Shown here: piece by piece, positions 10,751 through 22,300 of the stretch
How positions within the stretch are numbered: the first letter of the stretch is position 1
How the letters are laid out: the number at the start of each line of letters is the position of its first letter
Source of the DNA: Smittium culicis
Lineage: Eukaryota > Kickxellomycota > Harpellomycetes > Harpellales > Legeriomycetaceae
Length of the DNA stretch: 28,388 nt
Direction: 5' to 3'
Assembly: GCA_001970855.1 (NCBI GenBank)
Contig: LSSN01002103.1
Coordinates: forward strand, 1-28,388
Notes under the pieces: model-generated
Database searches by the model: none
Told to the model about the DNA's origin: nothing
The model's input: only the letters and a program-made list of their open reading frames with translations
Position numbers and translations under genes: made by a program

Positions 10751-13393
10751 AGTTTTTATATACATATTTTAATAGTTGATTTTTTTGTAATTTATATGAT
10801 CTTGTAGCTCTTGAGCAAAAAAATAAAATAAAGTGATCTTGTATGAAATTATTTTAATGATTATAACCGATTTTATTTTTAAAGTTGACACAAAAAGCTT
10901 GTTAAACTAAGCCAGTAATCAAAAAAATTTCTATTTTATAAGAGTATTAAAAAATTAGTAATTCTCTGAGTTCTGATTGACCTGCTCGAAAGAAAAAAAT
11001 TTTCAAATGAAAAGATAAAACAATCGTATTCTTTACACTATATAAGATAAAAAATTTTGATTAGTTCATTTTTTTCATATTCAATTTGGTAACTCGACAA
11101 CCAAAAGCCACAATCCCATCTACTATGATCATATTGGTGGATTAATTCCATTGACACACCATTTATACACCGAATTATATCTAACTCAGCTTTAGCCTTA
11201 AGCTAGTATGTAATCACGCAGCATAATCCCTTTTTGTGAAAGATTATGCAGTTCAGCAACAATTATTACCTTTATAACCTAGTCCAGATAGCTATTTATT
11301 ATCCCTCCTATTTTTTTTGATCAACACAATCTTTTACTTTACCTATATCCTGTCTGTAAGGTGGTCCATCTACTTCGTGGCAATTTTATTTACTTCATTT
11401 TTATTGACTTTTAATTTTTAATTTGGTATTATCCAATAAGATAGCGACACCTATTATTTCTCCTCTTCTCATATATGTATTAATCTTGGATCAAAAGAGC
11501 TATAATAATTCTAAAAATATTTAAAGAGTTAGGTTTTGCTATTATTTAAAAAAATAAGTAACCCAATTATATCAGAGCAATTTCATAGAGTTTTAGAATT
11601 TTTCAAGTTAAATCACAAAATGCCAAAATTTTCCTTATTAGCGTAAATTTATTATTATTCTCTGGCTTATTGTTATATTTTTTTTCTCAGAAATTTCGCA
11701 TTTTTCTATTTGTTAAATAGTAAAATAGAGGTCAAATTGAACTGATTTTGTTAGCAGTTATCAAATCATGTTCAAAAAGTAAGCCAGTAAATTTTTTCAG
11801 ATATTATAATTATGGGTTTTAGGTGTAAATTGAATTAAAATTTTTATCCCAAATATATTATTTAAATAAAATACACCAGCTTATAAATTCTTATCAGTTT
11901 TTGCTTAATTTTTTAGTTGAAAATAAACAACTTTCAAAGATTTAAATAATAAAATGCGCATGCTAAGCTAATAGATATAAGAAATATAATTAATTTTCAG
12001 CTCTAATACTGTTGAAGCGAAAAGTAGTTGCTTCGTGTATTTGGTTAATAAGGTTGATTACTTACTAGGATATCGCGCAAATAATTAAGTTACAATACTT
12101 TTTAATATGAATAAAATACCAGGATTCGATGTTTTGAATCCTATAATTATTTATATTAAAAGTATACTAAAATAATAAATTGAATCACAATCCCAAATCT
12201 TAATCAGACCAACCAAAAAACAACTAGGAAAAAATGTTGATCTAATTAAGCTATTAATTTGATTCGTCAAATATCGTATATATCTTATATGTAAAGAAAT
12301 ACAAAGAGGTGGTATTAAATTAAACCATAAAAAATAAATAGCATAAGCACTAAAATAAAATTCTAAATTTGATTAATATTGTACGTAAAAAACAAAATTA
12401 CGCGTTGTATATTTGCTAGGTAGACGTTTTATATATCTACAATTTCTAAAAGTTAACGCATAGTCATTTTGATACTTAACAATGTTCATAATTTTAGTTT
12501 TTACTCCATGGCTTTGATTTCTATAATATAGAAATAAATTATTTTAGTACTTTTAAAAAAATTTCAGATACATCATGGCTGTATTATTCCAAGAGAATTT
12601 TAATTCGGCGAAATAAATTTTTTATAGGGAGCGTTCAATATAGCCACATAATATTAATTAAATATTTTGTTTGAAGATGGTTATATAGTCATACATTATT
12701 ATTAGTTTTAAACAAGGATAGTTGAGAACTAAAAATATACCTTAGAACTTTGAAAAGTTAATTATATTCTGTGTAAAGAGTATAACGCTATGTCTAATTT
12801 CTTGTTTTAAAATCGATTTTCTATTATATTTAACTGGATGATTTTATAACGTTTTTTATTTAAATTGTGAACAGTTGCTAATTATTGGCTTAGTATCTTT
12901 AACCTCAAAATGAGTAATAAGAATAAAAACTGTTATCGAAACATGCAATAAGGCTCAGGTATAAATCCAATTAAAACGCAAGGTGAAATGCTTGATAATA
13001 TCACAGTATTAAATATCTAGTAAATTTAAAACATATAATTTATCAGCGATTAAAAATAAAGGATTACTAATAAGGAAATAGCTGAAATTTTGTGGTGTAA
13101 TTGTCAAAATTTTGAGGTTCTTTAAGATTTGTAATTAAATTATTTATTCACAAATTAAAGTATAACTTTTTTTTTTTTAAATTTGTAGCTAGTGCCTTGA
13201 AAGTTATTATAAGATTTAAAAAGTCTCTAAAATGGCAGATTTCCTTTTGTGAGGGAATTTGGCCGAAATTGAGGTAAAAATACCAGGTGCTAACTGGGAG
13301 ATTTTACTGTTGTTAAATTATAATCAAAATACAAAGCTCAAAAAATCCCATAATATGATCATATTATATACAGTATACTTTTATCAAATTGAA
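10751..13393. other. AT-rich intergenic stretch, no gene seen
   Basis: About 2.6 kb of homopolymer-rich AT sequence without a coding frame, tRNA-like box or recognisable element. Just before the first miniature element is an 18-base perfect palindrome at 13350-13367 centred on TGATCA. The region separates LINE A from the miniature-element cluster. Confidence 0.6.
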
Positions 13394-13582
13394 CCCTTTC
13401 CCGTACAACACTGTTAAAAAAAGCGGATATTATTTTTCGTTTATGATTTATAAGTTAAATTATTATTTGCTGCTATTTTATAGCATAGCAATATTTATTA
13501 GGGCCCCGGAATTAAACTATTTATACCGAATTCAGTTGGCAATATTTGGTAGATCAAAGCTAGTCTATTTCCTGGGAAAGGG
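13394..13582 (+). mobile_element. Miniature inverted-repeat element, copy 1 (189 bp)
   Basis: It starts CCCTTTCCC and ends GGGAAAGGG, a perfect 9-base terminal inverted repeat. The right flank is TTAA (13583-13586); the left flank reads TTGAA, one base off. The body shares blocks with the next copies: a run of seven A near base 35, TTCGTTTATGATTTATAAG, TATTATTTGCTG and, near the right end, GGCAATATTTGGTAGATCAAA. TTAA next to CCC...GGG ends is the signature of piggyBac-type elements, so this is probably a non-autonomous derivative. An open frame spanning it (13389-13586) is a by-product. Confidence 0.7.
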
Positions 13583-13639
13583 TTAAAATATGTTTATAAC
13601 AATCAAATCTACAAAATAAAAACAAGTTCTGCTCATTAT

Positions 13640-13822
13640 CCCTTTTCTGTCCAAAGATCTTAAAAAAATGAATTATTCGCCAGCGATTTTTATCCTGATT
13701 AACAATTTGGCGCGTTATTACACTCGGCAAATAATTACGTGTATTTCGGAGTTTTACTGTTATTAATGGATTCAGTTGGCTATATTTGGTAGATCAAAAA
13801 CAGTCCAATTCCCGGAAAAGTG
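13640..13822 (+). mobile_element. Miniature inverted-repeat element, copy 2 (183 bp, degraded)
   Basis: It starts CCCTTTTCTGTCC and ends GGAAAAGTG, with flanks TTAT and TTGA in place of TTAA. Its right third carries GATTCAGTTGGCTATATTT followed by GGTAGATCAAA, nearly identical to copy 1. The middle has diverged most of the four, so this looks like an older copy in the same orientation as copies 1 and 3. Confidence 0.6.
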
Positions 13823-13908
13823 TTGAAAGAGTCTAAATACATTGCTGAAGGCAAGACAATTAAATCAGGCCATTTTTTCCCTATTCCCTATCTTTTAGTT
13901 TATTTTAA

Positions 13909-14097
13909 CCCTTTCCCTTCCAACACACTTTAAAAAAATTAATTCTATGATTCGTTTATGATTTTTAAGAATATTTATTATTTGCTGTTATTTTAAATTA
14001 AACCAATAAATGAATAAGACACTGAATTTAAGCGATTTAATGAATCATAATTGGCTTTTTTTGGTAGATCTAAAACAATCAACCGACCGTGAAAGGG
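13909..14097 (+). mobile_element. Miniature inverted-repeat element, copy 3 (189 bp)
   Basis: It starts CCCTTTCCC and ends GAAAGGG, exactly the length of copy 1, and is flanked on both sides by a perfect TTAA (13905-13908 and 14098-14101). Shared internal blocks include GATTCGTTTATGATTTTTAAG, TATTATTTGCTGTTATTTTA and TTTGGTAGATC. This is the copy that best shows the four-base TTAA target duplication expected of piggyBac-type insertion. Confidence 0.72.
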
Positions 14098-14279
14098 TTA
14101 ATCAACCTTTCGATATTTAAAATAAAGTAGCCAATAAAAAATAATATCACTGAACAGGACCAGTAAGGCCGCTGGTTAATTAGCCTATCACCAACAATGA
14201 GTTCTCTGTAACAACTAGCCAATAATCTTAATTGGTATAGGTGATTTTTAACGCGTATAAATTATTTCATTACTCCTAA

Positions 14280-14468
14280 CCCTTTCACTGGAGGTATACT
14301 ATTTTTGGCCCACCAGATATAGCCAACAGAGTTCAACTAAAATACTTTAAATCCGAGACTTCAAGATTCACTGGTATATCTTTTAATAGCGACAAATAAT
14401 ATACATGCTTATAAATCATAAACGAATGATAAAAATGCTTTTTTTAAAGAGTGATTGACAGGAAAGAG
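14280..14468 (-). mobile_element. Miniature inverted-repeat element, copy 4 (189 bp, inverted)
   Basis: Again 189 bp, here in reverse orientation: the reverse complement carries the A7 run, ATTCGTTTATGATTTATAAG and GTTGGCTATATCTGGT in the same order as the other copies. The ends are CCCTTTC on the + left and GAAAGAG on the right. It is flanked by CTAA on both sides (14276-14279 and 14469-14472), a matching four-base pair differing by one base from TTAA. Confidence 0.7.
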
Positions 14469-14472
14469 CTAA

Positions 14473-15790
14473 TTTTTCCAAAAAAATATTCAAAAGGAAG
14501 AGAAATTCAAAAGTTAAATAGATACTTAGGCAATGTAAGTAACTGTTGTTTATTTAAGTTAGAAAAAATTAAATAGTTGTAAGGGAAACGCTATACTTTT
14601 TAATATCAAGAGGTTACAATTTTTTTATTTCATATTTTAAATGTGGTTGAATATTACAATTTGTTATAACCCTACCAGAGACGAAATATTTTTTAAAGCT
14701 GATATCTTTGGCGAAATAAATTATCTAATAAAAAAAAAACGTAAATGTCATACTATATCAATATATTTTAATTTGAAAACCTAATGGATAATTTGGATAA
14801 TAATCGCGAAAATATTATTGTTATTTCTAGCTTTACCCCTGAAAGGTATTCTGTTTGATTCGGCTATTTATTGATTATTTGTTTGCATTGATTTTTTAAA
14901 AAATAATTACCGCGAATTTTTTTATTCTGGCGTGTTTACAATTTTTATTTGACAAGAAAAAAAACAAAAGGGGGTATTAAATATCTGTATAATTACTCGT
15001 GGAACTTGGTCTCATAAAATGTTACAATATCTAGAAATAAAGATTGACATGGGTGATAATTATGAGTATGAAACTTTTTCTATTAAAATTATCCTTAATG
15101 TTTATTTTAGTTTAATATTTAAGTTTATTTAGATAAAACCATCAAATAATTTAATTTCTATAACCAGTAGCTTTATTTAATTCGCATACCAAATACAGCC
15201 TTTAGGAAAAAAATTTCTGCTTGATCGAAGAATCCCTCAAATAGTATAGTATGTTGTATGGGGGATTATGTTTTATAACCATAAAAAGTCACAGTCTATA
15301 TGGAAATCAGTTTATTGCAATAAACGCCCTTTTGTAAATAAAAATATTTCGCATCTTCAGAACTTATATAAAGTTATTTAGTATATGTTAGAGTTGTGGT
15401 ATACCCCTTATTTTTAAATTTCAAACAAATTAATCACTTTCGTTCAATTAAGCTTTTCAAATATTCTCAAGTTATGTTTTAGAGATGTTTACGTAGTACT
15501 ATTTTTTGTTTGAAACACCATAGCGAAATAACACTCATAAACCATTAGACATAACATCACATCCAAATAACTAAAGTCATAAATATAGGACTTAATTCTT
15601 AATTAATGTGTACTATTATAATCGGCTTTAGTTTTATTATTCTGTTTGTAATTTTAATAGACCCTATCTACTATCAAACTGATTTACACTGTTCAATATC
15701 TCGTATTTATTCACCATCCCTAATCCATATACAATCAACTTAATTTTGTAGCGAACTTATAGGAAAAAAGCAAAACTATCATTATTCACG
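14473..15790. other. Upstream region of the permease gene
   Basis: No coding frame or repeat of note. It must hold the promoter of the permease, but no motif can be assigned with confidence. A perfect 16-base palindrome (GTTTATT...AATAAAC) lies at 15310-15325, about 465 bp before the start codon. An in-frame TAG at 15749-15751 closes the reading frame upstream of the chosen ATG. Confidence 0.5.
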
Positions 15791-17368
15791 ATGGAGAATA
15801 ACAACGTCGGATCGGAAACCGATGATTTTGAGAGGAAGGGGGAATACACTGCCGAAAGGCAAGATAACATGAAAAGGTCACTCAAAAACAGGCATATGAC
15901 TATGATAGCTCTGGGAGGAACAATAGGAACAGGAATTTTTCTCACTTCGGGTGTCGCATTAAACTATGGCGGCCCTGGCGGATCCTTAATGGCATACGTA
16001 CTTTCAGGCATCAATTCGTACTTTGTTTTAAGCGCCCTTGCAGAAATGGGAACTTACATTCCCGTAACAGGCTCATTCAACTCTTATGCTGGCAGATTTG
16101 TCGATTCTGCTTTACGTTTTACCATACCTTATAACTACGTTTATTCAATGCTCATTTCCACTGCAAATGATCTTGTCGCTGTAGGAATTTTAATGCAGTT
16201 CTGGTTCCCAAATGTACATCCCATCATATGGAGCGCTGTAGGATTTGTGATTTTACTTGCATTAAATTCCCTTGGACCCCGAGTGTACGGAGAAATAGAA
16301 TTTTGGTTAGCTATCATAAAGGTTTTTGCGATTATTATATTTATCATCGTTGCTTCACTAGTAGCTTCAGGAGTTATTGGCGGGCAAAACTACGGATTTT
16401 CAAATTGGAGTTATGGTACTGGTCCGTTTGTTGGAGGGATCAAGGGCTTCCTAAATGCCTATGTATATGCTTTCGGTGCTTATAGTGGGTTGGAGATTAT
16501 TGGAATTACTGCTGGTGAATCTCGATCTCCAACAAGAGATATTCCAAACGCAACAAGAACGCTTTTTTGGCGTATTCTTCTTTTCTATGTTCTGACAATA
16601 TTCCTTGTAGGTCTAATAATCCCTTACGACAACGAAAATTTACTAAAGTCTGGTATTAAGGCTGTCGCTATATCGCCTATTGTATTAGTTTATAGAATTT
16701 TGGGTGTTAAAGCTGCGCCTGACATCATGAACGCTGTAATTTTGTCTTCAATAATGTCATCTGCAAACACCCTACTATTCACAACTTCAAGATCATTATA
16801 TTCACTGGGATGCTCAGAGCAAGGATGGAAAAAATGGAAAATTATATCGAAAAAAGGAGCTCCAATTTATGCACTTGTGACTTGCTGTCTAGTTGTAGCT
16901 GCTCTTACCTGTTTATCCATGTTTGGAAACAAATCTGTATTCCAATGGCTTGCCGCAGCTACTAGTATAAACGGTATTGTTAACTGGCTATTCATTTTAT
17001 TTATCCACTGGAGATTCAGAAGAGGATACAAAAAACAAGGCTACTTGGTAGACGATTTGCCTTTTGTATCATTCTTATATCCATTTGGTCAATACATAAC
17101 ATTCTTCTTGATGTTTTTCATCTTACTCGCACAGGGATACGGCACCTTTATCGGTGTTAAATTTGATGCAGCAGGATTTTCCAAGTCTTATCTTGGAATC
17201 CCAGTTTTCCTCATTTTTTATTTTGGCTACAAGTTTACTAAAAAAACTAAGTTGGTTCCACTGGATAAAATGGATTATGAAACAGAAAATTATATTTCTC
17301 TAGGGTTCGAAAATTATAGACACGTAAAATACACAGCAATGGAAAGATTGAAGTCGTTTTTCGCATAG
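15791..17368 (+). CDS. Amino-acid permease, fungal YAT family
   Basis: A 525-residue membrane transporter that should import amino acids with protons across the plasma membrane. A charged cytosolic N-terminus (about 35 residues) precedes the hallmark ALGGTIGTGIFLTSG (40-54). About twelve hydrophobic segments follow to residue 482. Other family blocks are AGESRSPTRDIPNATRT (241-257) with the following WRILLFY, SSANTLLFTTSRSLYSLG (323-340), GAPIYALVTC (356-365) and FQWLAAATSINGIVNWLFI (384-402). The C-terminal tail is cytosolic. Length is slightly short of yeast relatives, which are mostly near 580-620, mainly at the N-terminus. ATG 15791 is the first ATG after an in-frame TAG at 15749; a second Met is residue 27. 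There is no intron or lesion, in sharp contrast to its neighbours. The substrate (basic, neutral or broad) cannot be told from the sequence. Confidence 0.96.
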   Translation: MENNNVGSETDDFERKGEYTAERQDNMKRSLKNRHMTMIALGGTIGTGIFLTSGVALNYGGPGGSLMAYVLSGINSYFVLSALAEMGTYIPVTGSFNSYAGRFVDSALRFTIPYNYVYSMLISTANDLVAVGILMQFWFPNVHPIIWSAVGFVILLALNSLGPRVYGEIEFWLAIIKVFAIIIFIIVASLVASGVIGGQNYGFSNWSYGTGPFVGGIKGFLNAYVYAFGAYSGLEIIGITAGESRSPTRDIPNATRTLFWRILLFYVLTIFLVGLIIPYDNENLLKSGIKAVAISPIVLVYRILGVKAAPDIMNAVILSSIMSSANTLLFTTSRSLYSLGCSEQGWKKWKIISKKGAPIYALVTCCLVVAALTCLSMFGNKSVFQWLAAATSINGIVNWLFILFIHWRFRRGYKKQGYLVDDLPFVSFLYPFGQYITFFLMFFILLAQGYGTFIGVKFDAAGFSKSYLGIPVFLIFYFGYKFTKKTKLVPLDKMDYETENYISLGFENYRHVKYTAMERLKSFFA

Positions 17369-17376
17369 TTCTCAAA

Positions 17377-17382
17377 AATAAA
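17377..17382 (+). promoter_or_regulatory. Candidate polyadenylation signal of the permease
   Basis: AATAAA lies 8 bp after the stop codon and is followed by T-rich DNA; a second A-rich AAATAAATAA lies near 17422-17432. In DNA this AT-rich such hexamers are common, so the assignment rests on position only. Confidence 0.3.
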
Positions 17383-17780
17383 ATTAATCGTTTTTTTAAT
17401 TATATTGATTTTTTTAATTTTCAAATAAATAAGCACAATATTTTGTAATCTTGTTACGTTTTTGCAATTTTTTTTCAACTCGGTCTCTCTCTTAAAAAAT
17501 TTTTCTTGGGCGAACCAATAGGATTAGAGAATCTACGAAATTTTATTTCTTATCTACTATTCACTTTTTTTTACACCCTTACTAAATAAGATTGACTATA
17601 ACCATCGAACGCGTAGTCTATCGACTTTAACTTATTAATACAACTTTGTTGACCTTGCCAAGAGCTACATTTTGGTACAAGTTTGGTCTCTGTAGAAAAA
17701 GTTTAAATATTGCAATAAAATTGTAAGTGCCCAAGTTTGGTGCATGGGTTTAATTAGCCAAATCGAAAAAAAAAAAGTAC
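17383..17780. other. Spacer between permease and LINE B
   Basis: AT-rich sequence with no coding frame. AAGTTTGGT occurs twice about 56 bp apart (near 17675 and 17731). Part of this stretch may belong to the LINE B leader, because the 5' limit of that element is not sharply defined. Confidence 0.45.
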
Positions 17781-17897
17781 TCAAATCGCCGAATTTAACG
17801 AATTTGATTATTTCGACTAATTTGCGACACATAAAAAAGCCTACACAAAAAAAATACAAAAAAACAAAAGCACAAAAAAAAAACTTTACCTACCACT

Positions 17898-19306
17898 ATG
17901 GCCAACGAAAAGCCTATTAAACGTGCTAGAAACACGTTTAGCGATGTCCTGAAGGGAAATCTCCCTCATGGAACCCCCAAGCCCACTAAATAAAAAAAAA
18001 TGAACTGAAAAAGATCAAATCTATTTTCAGATACGATCAAAAAATTGATATGAGCCAGTATAGAGATGTTTCAGTCAAACATCTGCTATATGGCGGAAAG
18101 CAAACCAGCCTAAAACGACTGTGCCAAAATGGCTCAGATCGCAAAATTGGCATACCCTGGGCGCAGTTTCAAGGAGACCATATGAATGCTCTCTATAAAC
18201 TCGCCCACGATCTAGATGGTTGCATCTAAATAAGGAAAGATGATCATCGAGCTAGAATTACTTACCTTATATTTAGCAAAAAAGACGATGCACAAAATGT
18301 TATGCAAAAAACTTTCTCGCACAATATCAAGGAAATTGAGATGTGCCAGACCGAAAAATTAGAGGAGGACATCACTGTCGTCAACATCACAAACCTTGGA
18401 GATGTTGACATACTCACTCTATTGGACCTAATCAAGGAAACCATTGAGCCGATATCAGAAATCATTGATATCAGCGCCCTGTGCAGAAAACGGCTCACCG
18501 AATTCCTCCCCTATGGAGTTAAAATTTTATTAAGGAAAAAATCTGTTGATACAATTATTCCAAGCTTCCTTCAATATAAACATGGAAGAATTAACATATT
18601 CTATAGAGGATGTAAGGAAGCTTGCAGCTACTGCAAGCAGTAGGGCCACTGGAAGTCTGGCTGCGAGATATTATTAGGAAGAAAAAATAAATTTAGCAAA
18701 AAAATAACAACTTCAGAGGAAAACATAACAACTAAACTAAATTCATCAGAGTTTAAAGCTGAAGATAAGGTCATTGAGTCACCAGATGTTGAATCTACGG
18801 TGGCTGACACTATAGAATCAGATAACATCTCACCGCCCGTACGACGCAGAGGTACGGTTGGACCAAAAAGACCTCCATCTTACTCGGTTACTACGGTTCA
18901 AACTGAGCAACCGAAAAAAATATCCCCTAATTATGTAGAAAATAACACCAAATCAGAACATTTGAGCACAGAAATACTCAAAAAATCTGAAAATAAAAGC
19001 AAAAAAATTATTTCAAGCGATGATGAAGCGCCTAAATTTAAAGCGAGTAAAAAATTTATAAATTTGTCCAGCTCCACGAGATCAAGCGACTCGGATGGAT
19101 ACAGCCCGCCAACTGAGCTTGACAATATGGCACAAAAAGCACGGAATGGCGAAATCACTGAAGAGCAGTATATAATCTTTCAGGAGGAGTATGTATTTAA
19201 AAATTTCACCCAATCGGAGATCGAAATGGACTCCGGCACAGACGACGGTGATGAATTAGGATCATCTGAGACACATTCTCAGATGGAAACCGACAAAGAT
19301 CTGTGA
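17898..19306 (+). pseudogene. LINE B ORF1 (gag-like, CCHC zinc knuckle)
   Basis: ATG 17898 opens MANEKPIKRARNTFSDVLKG. TAA at 17991 and an A run to 18000 shift the frame, after which one frame is readable to the end. It has VSVKHLLYGGKQTSLKRL, then ITNLGDVDILTLLDLIKETI and LPYGVKILLRKK, and a CX2CX4HX4C zinc knuckle at 18623-18664. The knuckle has all four ligands but a TAG stop (18641-18643) in its loop. Beyond it is a long Ser/Lys/Asp/Glu-rich tail, probably disordered (18660-19303). Another stop is TAA at 18227. Intact length would be near 469 residues. The role by family is RNA binding in the retrotransposition particle. Confidence 0.82.
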
Positions 19307-19340
19307 TCATAATCACGCATCAATCAAGATAAATTAAAAA

Positions 19341-22300
19341 ATGAACAAAAAAATCAAAAAATCACATAAAAGAAAACCAAAAAAACCATAAAATCACATT
19401 TAAGAAAACCAAAAAAATCAAAAAAAACAGATAAATTTTTGATACTCAACGTGCAAGAGCTATCAAAAAACACAGTTAAAAAATACATAGTATTGAACTC
19501 ATCGCTCGACGAGAACAGTATTAAAGTTACGAAAATTAAACAGCGAAATGGACTGTAGCGACACATGCTCCAATCAAATAGTGACAAAAAAATTAAGCTT
19601 ACGAACGATGAAATTAAAAAAATCGAAAAATCGTTACACGCAAAAATTAGGCGCGAAAAAAATAAAAAATTTCGATCCGCCAATTTCACTGGCCGAAAAA
19701 ATCAAAAAATTAATTACTCAAAATATAAAACTCTGACGGTTATGACCTACAATATACGAGGCATGAAGAGTGTAAAAGAGGAACTTGAGCACTATCTGAA
19801 TTTTTCAAAGTCGGATAGTGCTAAGCCCGATATCCTGGCACTCCAGGAAACATTTTTAACAAAAAAAACTTACCGCTGCCGCATACCAGGATACACATGT
19901 ATAGAGGTAAAAGCCGATCACACCAAAGGTGGCACAGGTCTACTGCTGGCAGTTAAAAATAATGTTGGATTAGAAATTAGCGAATATAAATCTGCACCGA
20001 CTTGGCTATGTGGGATAGTCTCCGGGTGCACCAAAAATGGTGATAAATTCACGCTTTTGGTCACAAATGTGCACTTCCCAAACGCCGGAATTCGCAAAAA
20101 GCGGGCGATTTCCGAGCTTTTGGACCACTATAAAAAATGTAATAAAAAATTCAACAAACATATACTGCTGGGGGACTACAATATGGACACCCCCGAATCA
20201 AAAAATTTTACACTGAAGCTAGGAACTGGGTTCTAACATGCATAAGTGACCAACTCGACTGGGTCGAGGTACAATAAGAGTACAGTGGGCCGAATGATCG
20301 ATCACATATACTATACTGGGCTCAACAGCCGCCCAAACTGGTGCACAGCGAACCGATTTTTAGACCTCTCCGACCACATGCCGATCGCAGCGCAGTGGGT
20401 TTTAGACGCTCTCGAGGTACCGGCGAAAAAATCAAAAATTAACGCGAAAAAATTACTATTGGCTGAAAATAATTTCGTCAGCCATAACCGATTTACAGTG
20501 CTAGCCGAAACAGAAATGGGCCTAAATGAGCTTTGAGCTGGCCTAATCGACACTGTTTGGGATCAATCTGCTCGGCTCGGTGCGTTGGATGCACCTGGCG
20601 AAATCATAAAAACAGTGCTCACAAAAAACACCATCAAAAAAATAAAAAAGCGACGAAAAAAATTTAAAAAATTGACGAAGAATACTTGCCCAATCAGCGA
20701 ATACATCAATATCAAATCGAGTGCAAATCGAGTGCAAATCGATCAATTAAGGCCGATAGAAAAGCCCAGAACGCCAAAAGTATAAAAAAAATCGCCGATC
20801 AGATTCTGAACAAAGATTCGAAATCCTATTGGCGTTCTATCAAATCATACACTGGGAAATCATTCCAAAGCATCGCCGATGGACCAGTGTACGACAAAAA
20901 TAAAAATTTAATAACTGAAAAGCAAGAAAAAATCAAAATTTGGACAAACCACTTTGGCGATCTTGCCAAAGACGCTACTGGAAACAGCCGATGTTCAAAT
21001 AAGTGGGAAAATCTTATTAATACGGACACTGAGTATTACCCAGAATGCGATAAAACCATACTATGGCCAGAAATAACTAGTGCACTTGCAGATACACCAA
21101 ATAACAAAGCTCCGGGAGCTGATGGAGTGCCATCTGAGGTATGGAAACTGGTGATGGCTGAGCCATCACCCACATCAAGCCTAGCTAAATTAATACACAA
21201 AATAATCAATATTATTTATGACCCTGGGAATATACCCCAGTGCCTAGAAACTTTAGTGGTGGTCCCGGTACCTAAAAAAGGTGACCTGAAGGGCCCCGAT
21301 AACTAACGATGGGATATCGCTGATCCCAACACTGGCGAAACTGGTGGTCAAAATTGTGGCCACCAAACTCAGCAAAATCGATGCAAAATATAATATATTA
21401 GTAAAAGAGCAAGCTGGATTTCGGAATTTCGAGGAGTGTGCGGGCCAAGCGACCATTCTATACGAAATAGTACGCCGACGCAAAATTCAGAACAAGGAAA
21501 CATGGCTGTGCTATATCGACTATAGCAAGGCCTACGACCGGGTCCCCCACATGGCCTTACTGCAATAACTGCGATCAGTGGGAATTGGGGGCAAACTTCT
21601 CAATATGATTAAGGGCATGTATGATGCCCCGAAAATTGCAGTTAGAGTTGGAAAAGAAGTTTCCAACTCCACCGAATACCTCTGTGATGTGTGGAAAGGG
21701 TACCCAGCCTCGCCGATACTCTACTATTTCTACATCAACGACATATTCAAGGGCGTACGAGGTGTGCAGATGCCTGGGCTCACCTCACGCATACCAGGAC
21801 TACTGTTTGCTGACGATGCAGTGCTATTGACCGAATCGTCAGCAGGTTTACAATCCGCACTGGATACCATAGCCGAATGGTCGGACACTTGGGAAATGGC
21901 TGTGAATGCCTCCAAGTGCGGGATAATGACGATAAGCGGGGAGTTGACCGCTGATATGACCCTACAGGGCGAAAAAGTCGACTTCACCGACCAATACACC
22001 TACTTGGGCTATATTATGAATAGCAAGTGGGATGTATCTGGGGCCATCAATAACAACAAGAACAAGGTCAGGAAGGCTGTATACGCTTCGTATAGCTTCC
22101 TGAGGCGGTCTGATGTGCTCACAGCACTAAAAATAAAGTTCATCAATTCGGTGCTGATGCCAATTGGATGTTACGGTGGGGAGACATTTGGCATGAGCGA
22201 TGCCTGATGCAAGCCCATACAGTCAGAAATCGACAAGGCAATCCGAATGGTTGCCAATGTCGGAAAATCAGCGGCTATGGAGCGCACCAGGGACGAACTG

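Noticed and set aside
13389..13586. 65-codon open frame
   Set aside because: It coincides with miniature element copy 1 and the other copies do not keep the frame; it is a by-product of the repeat.
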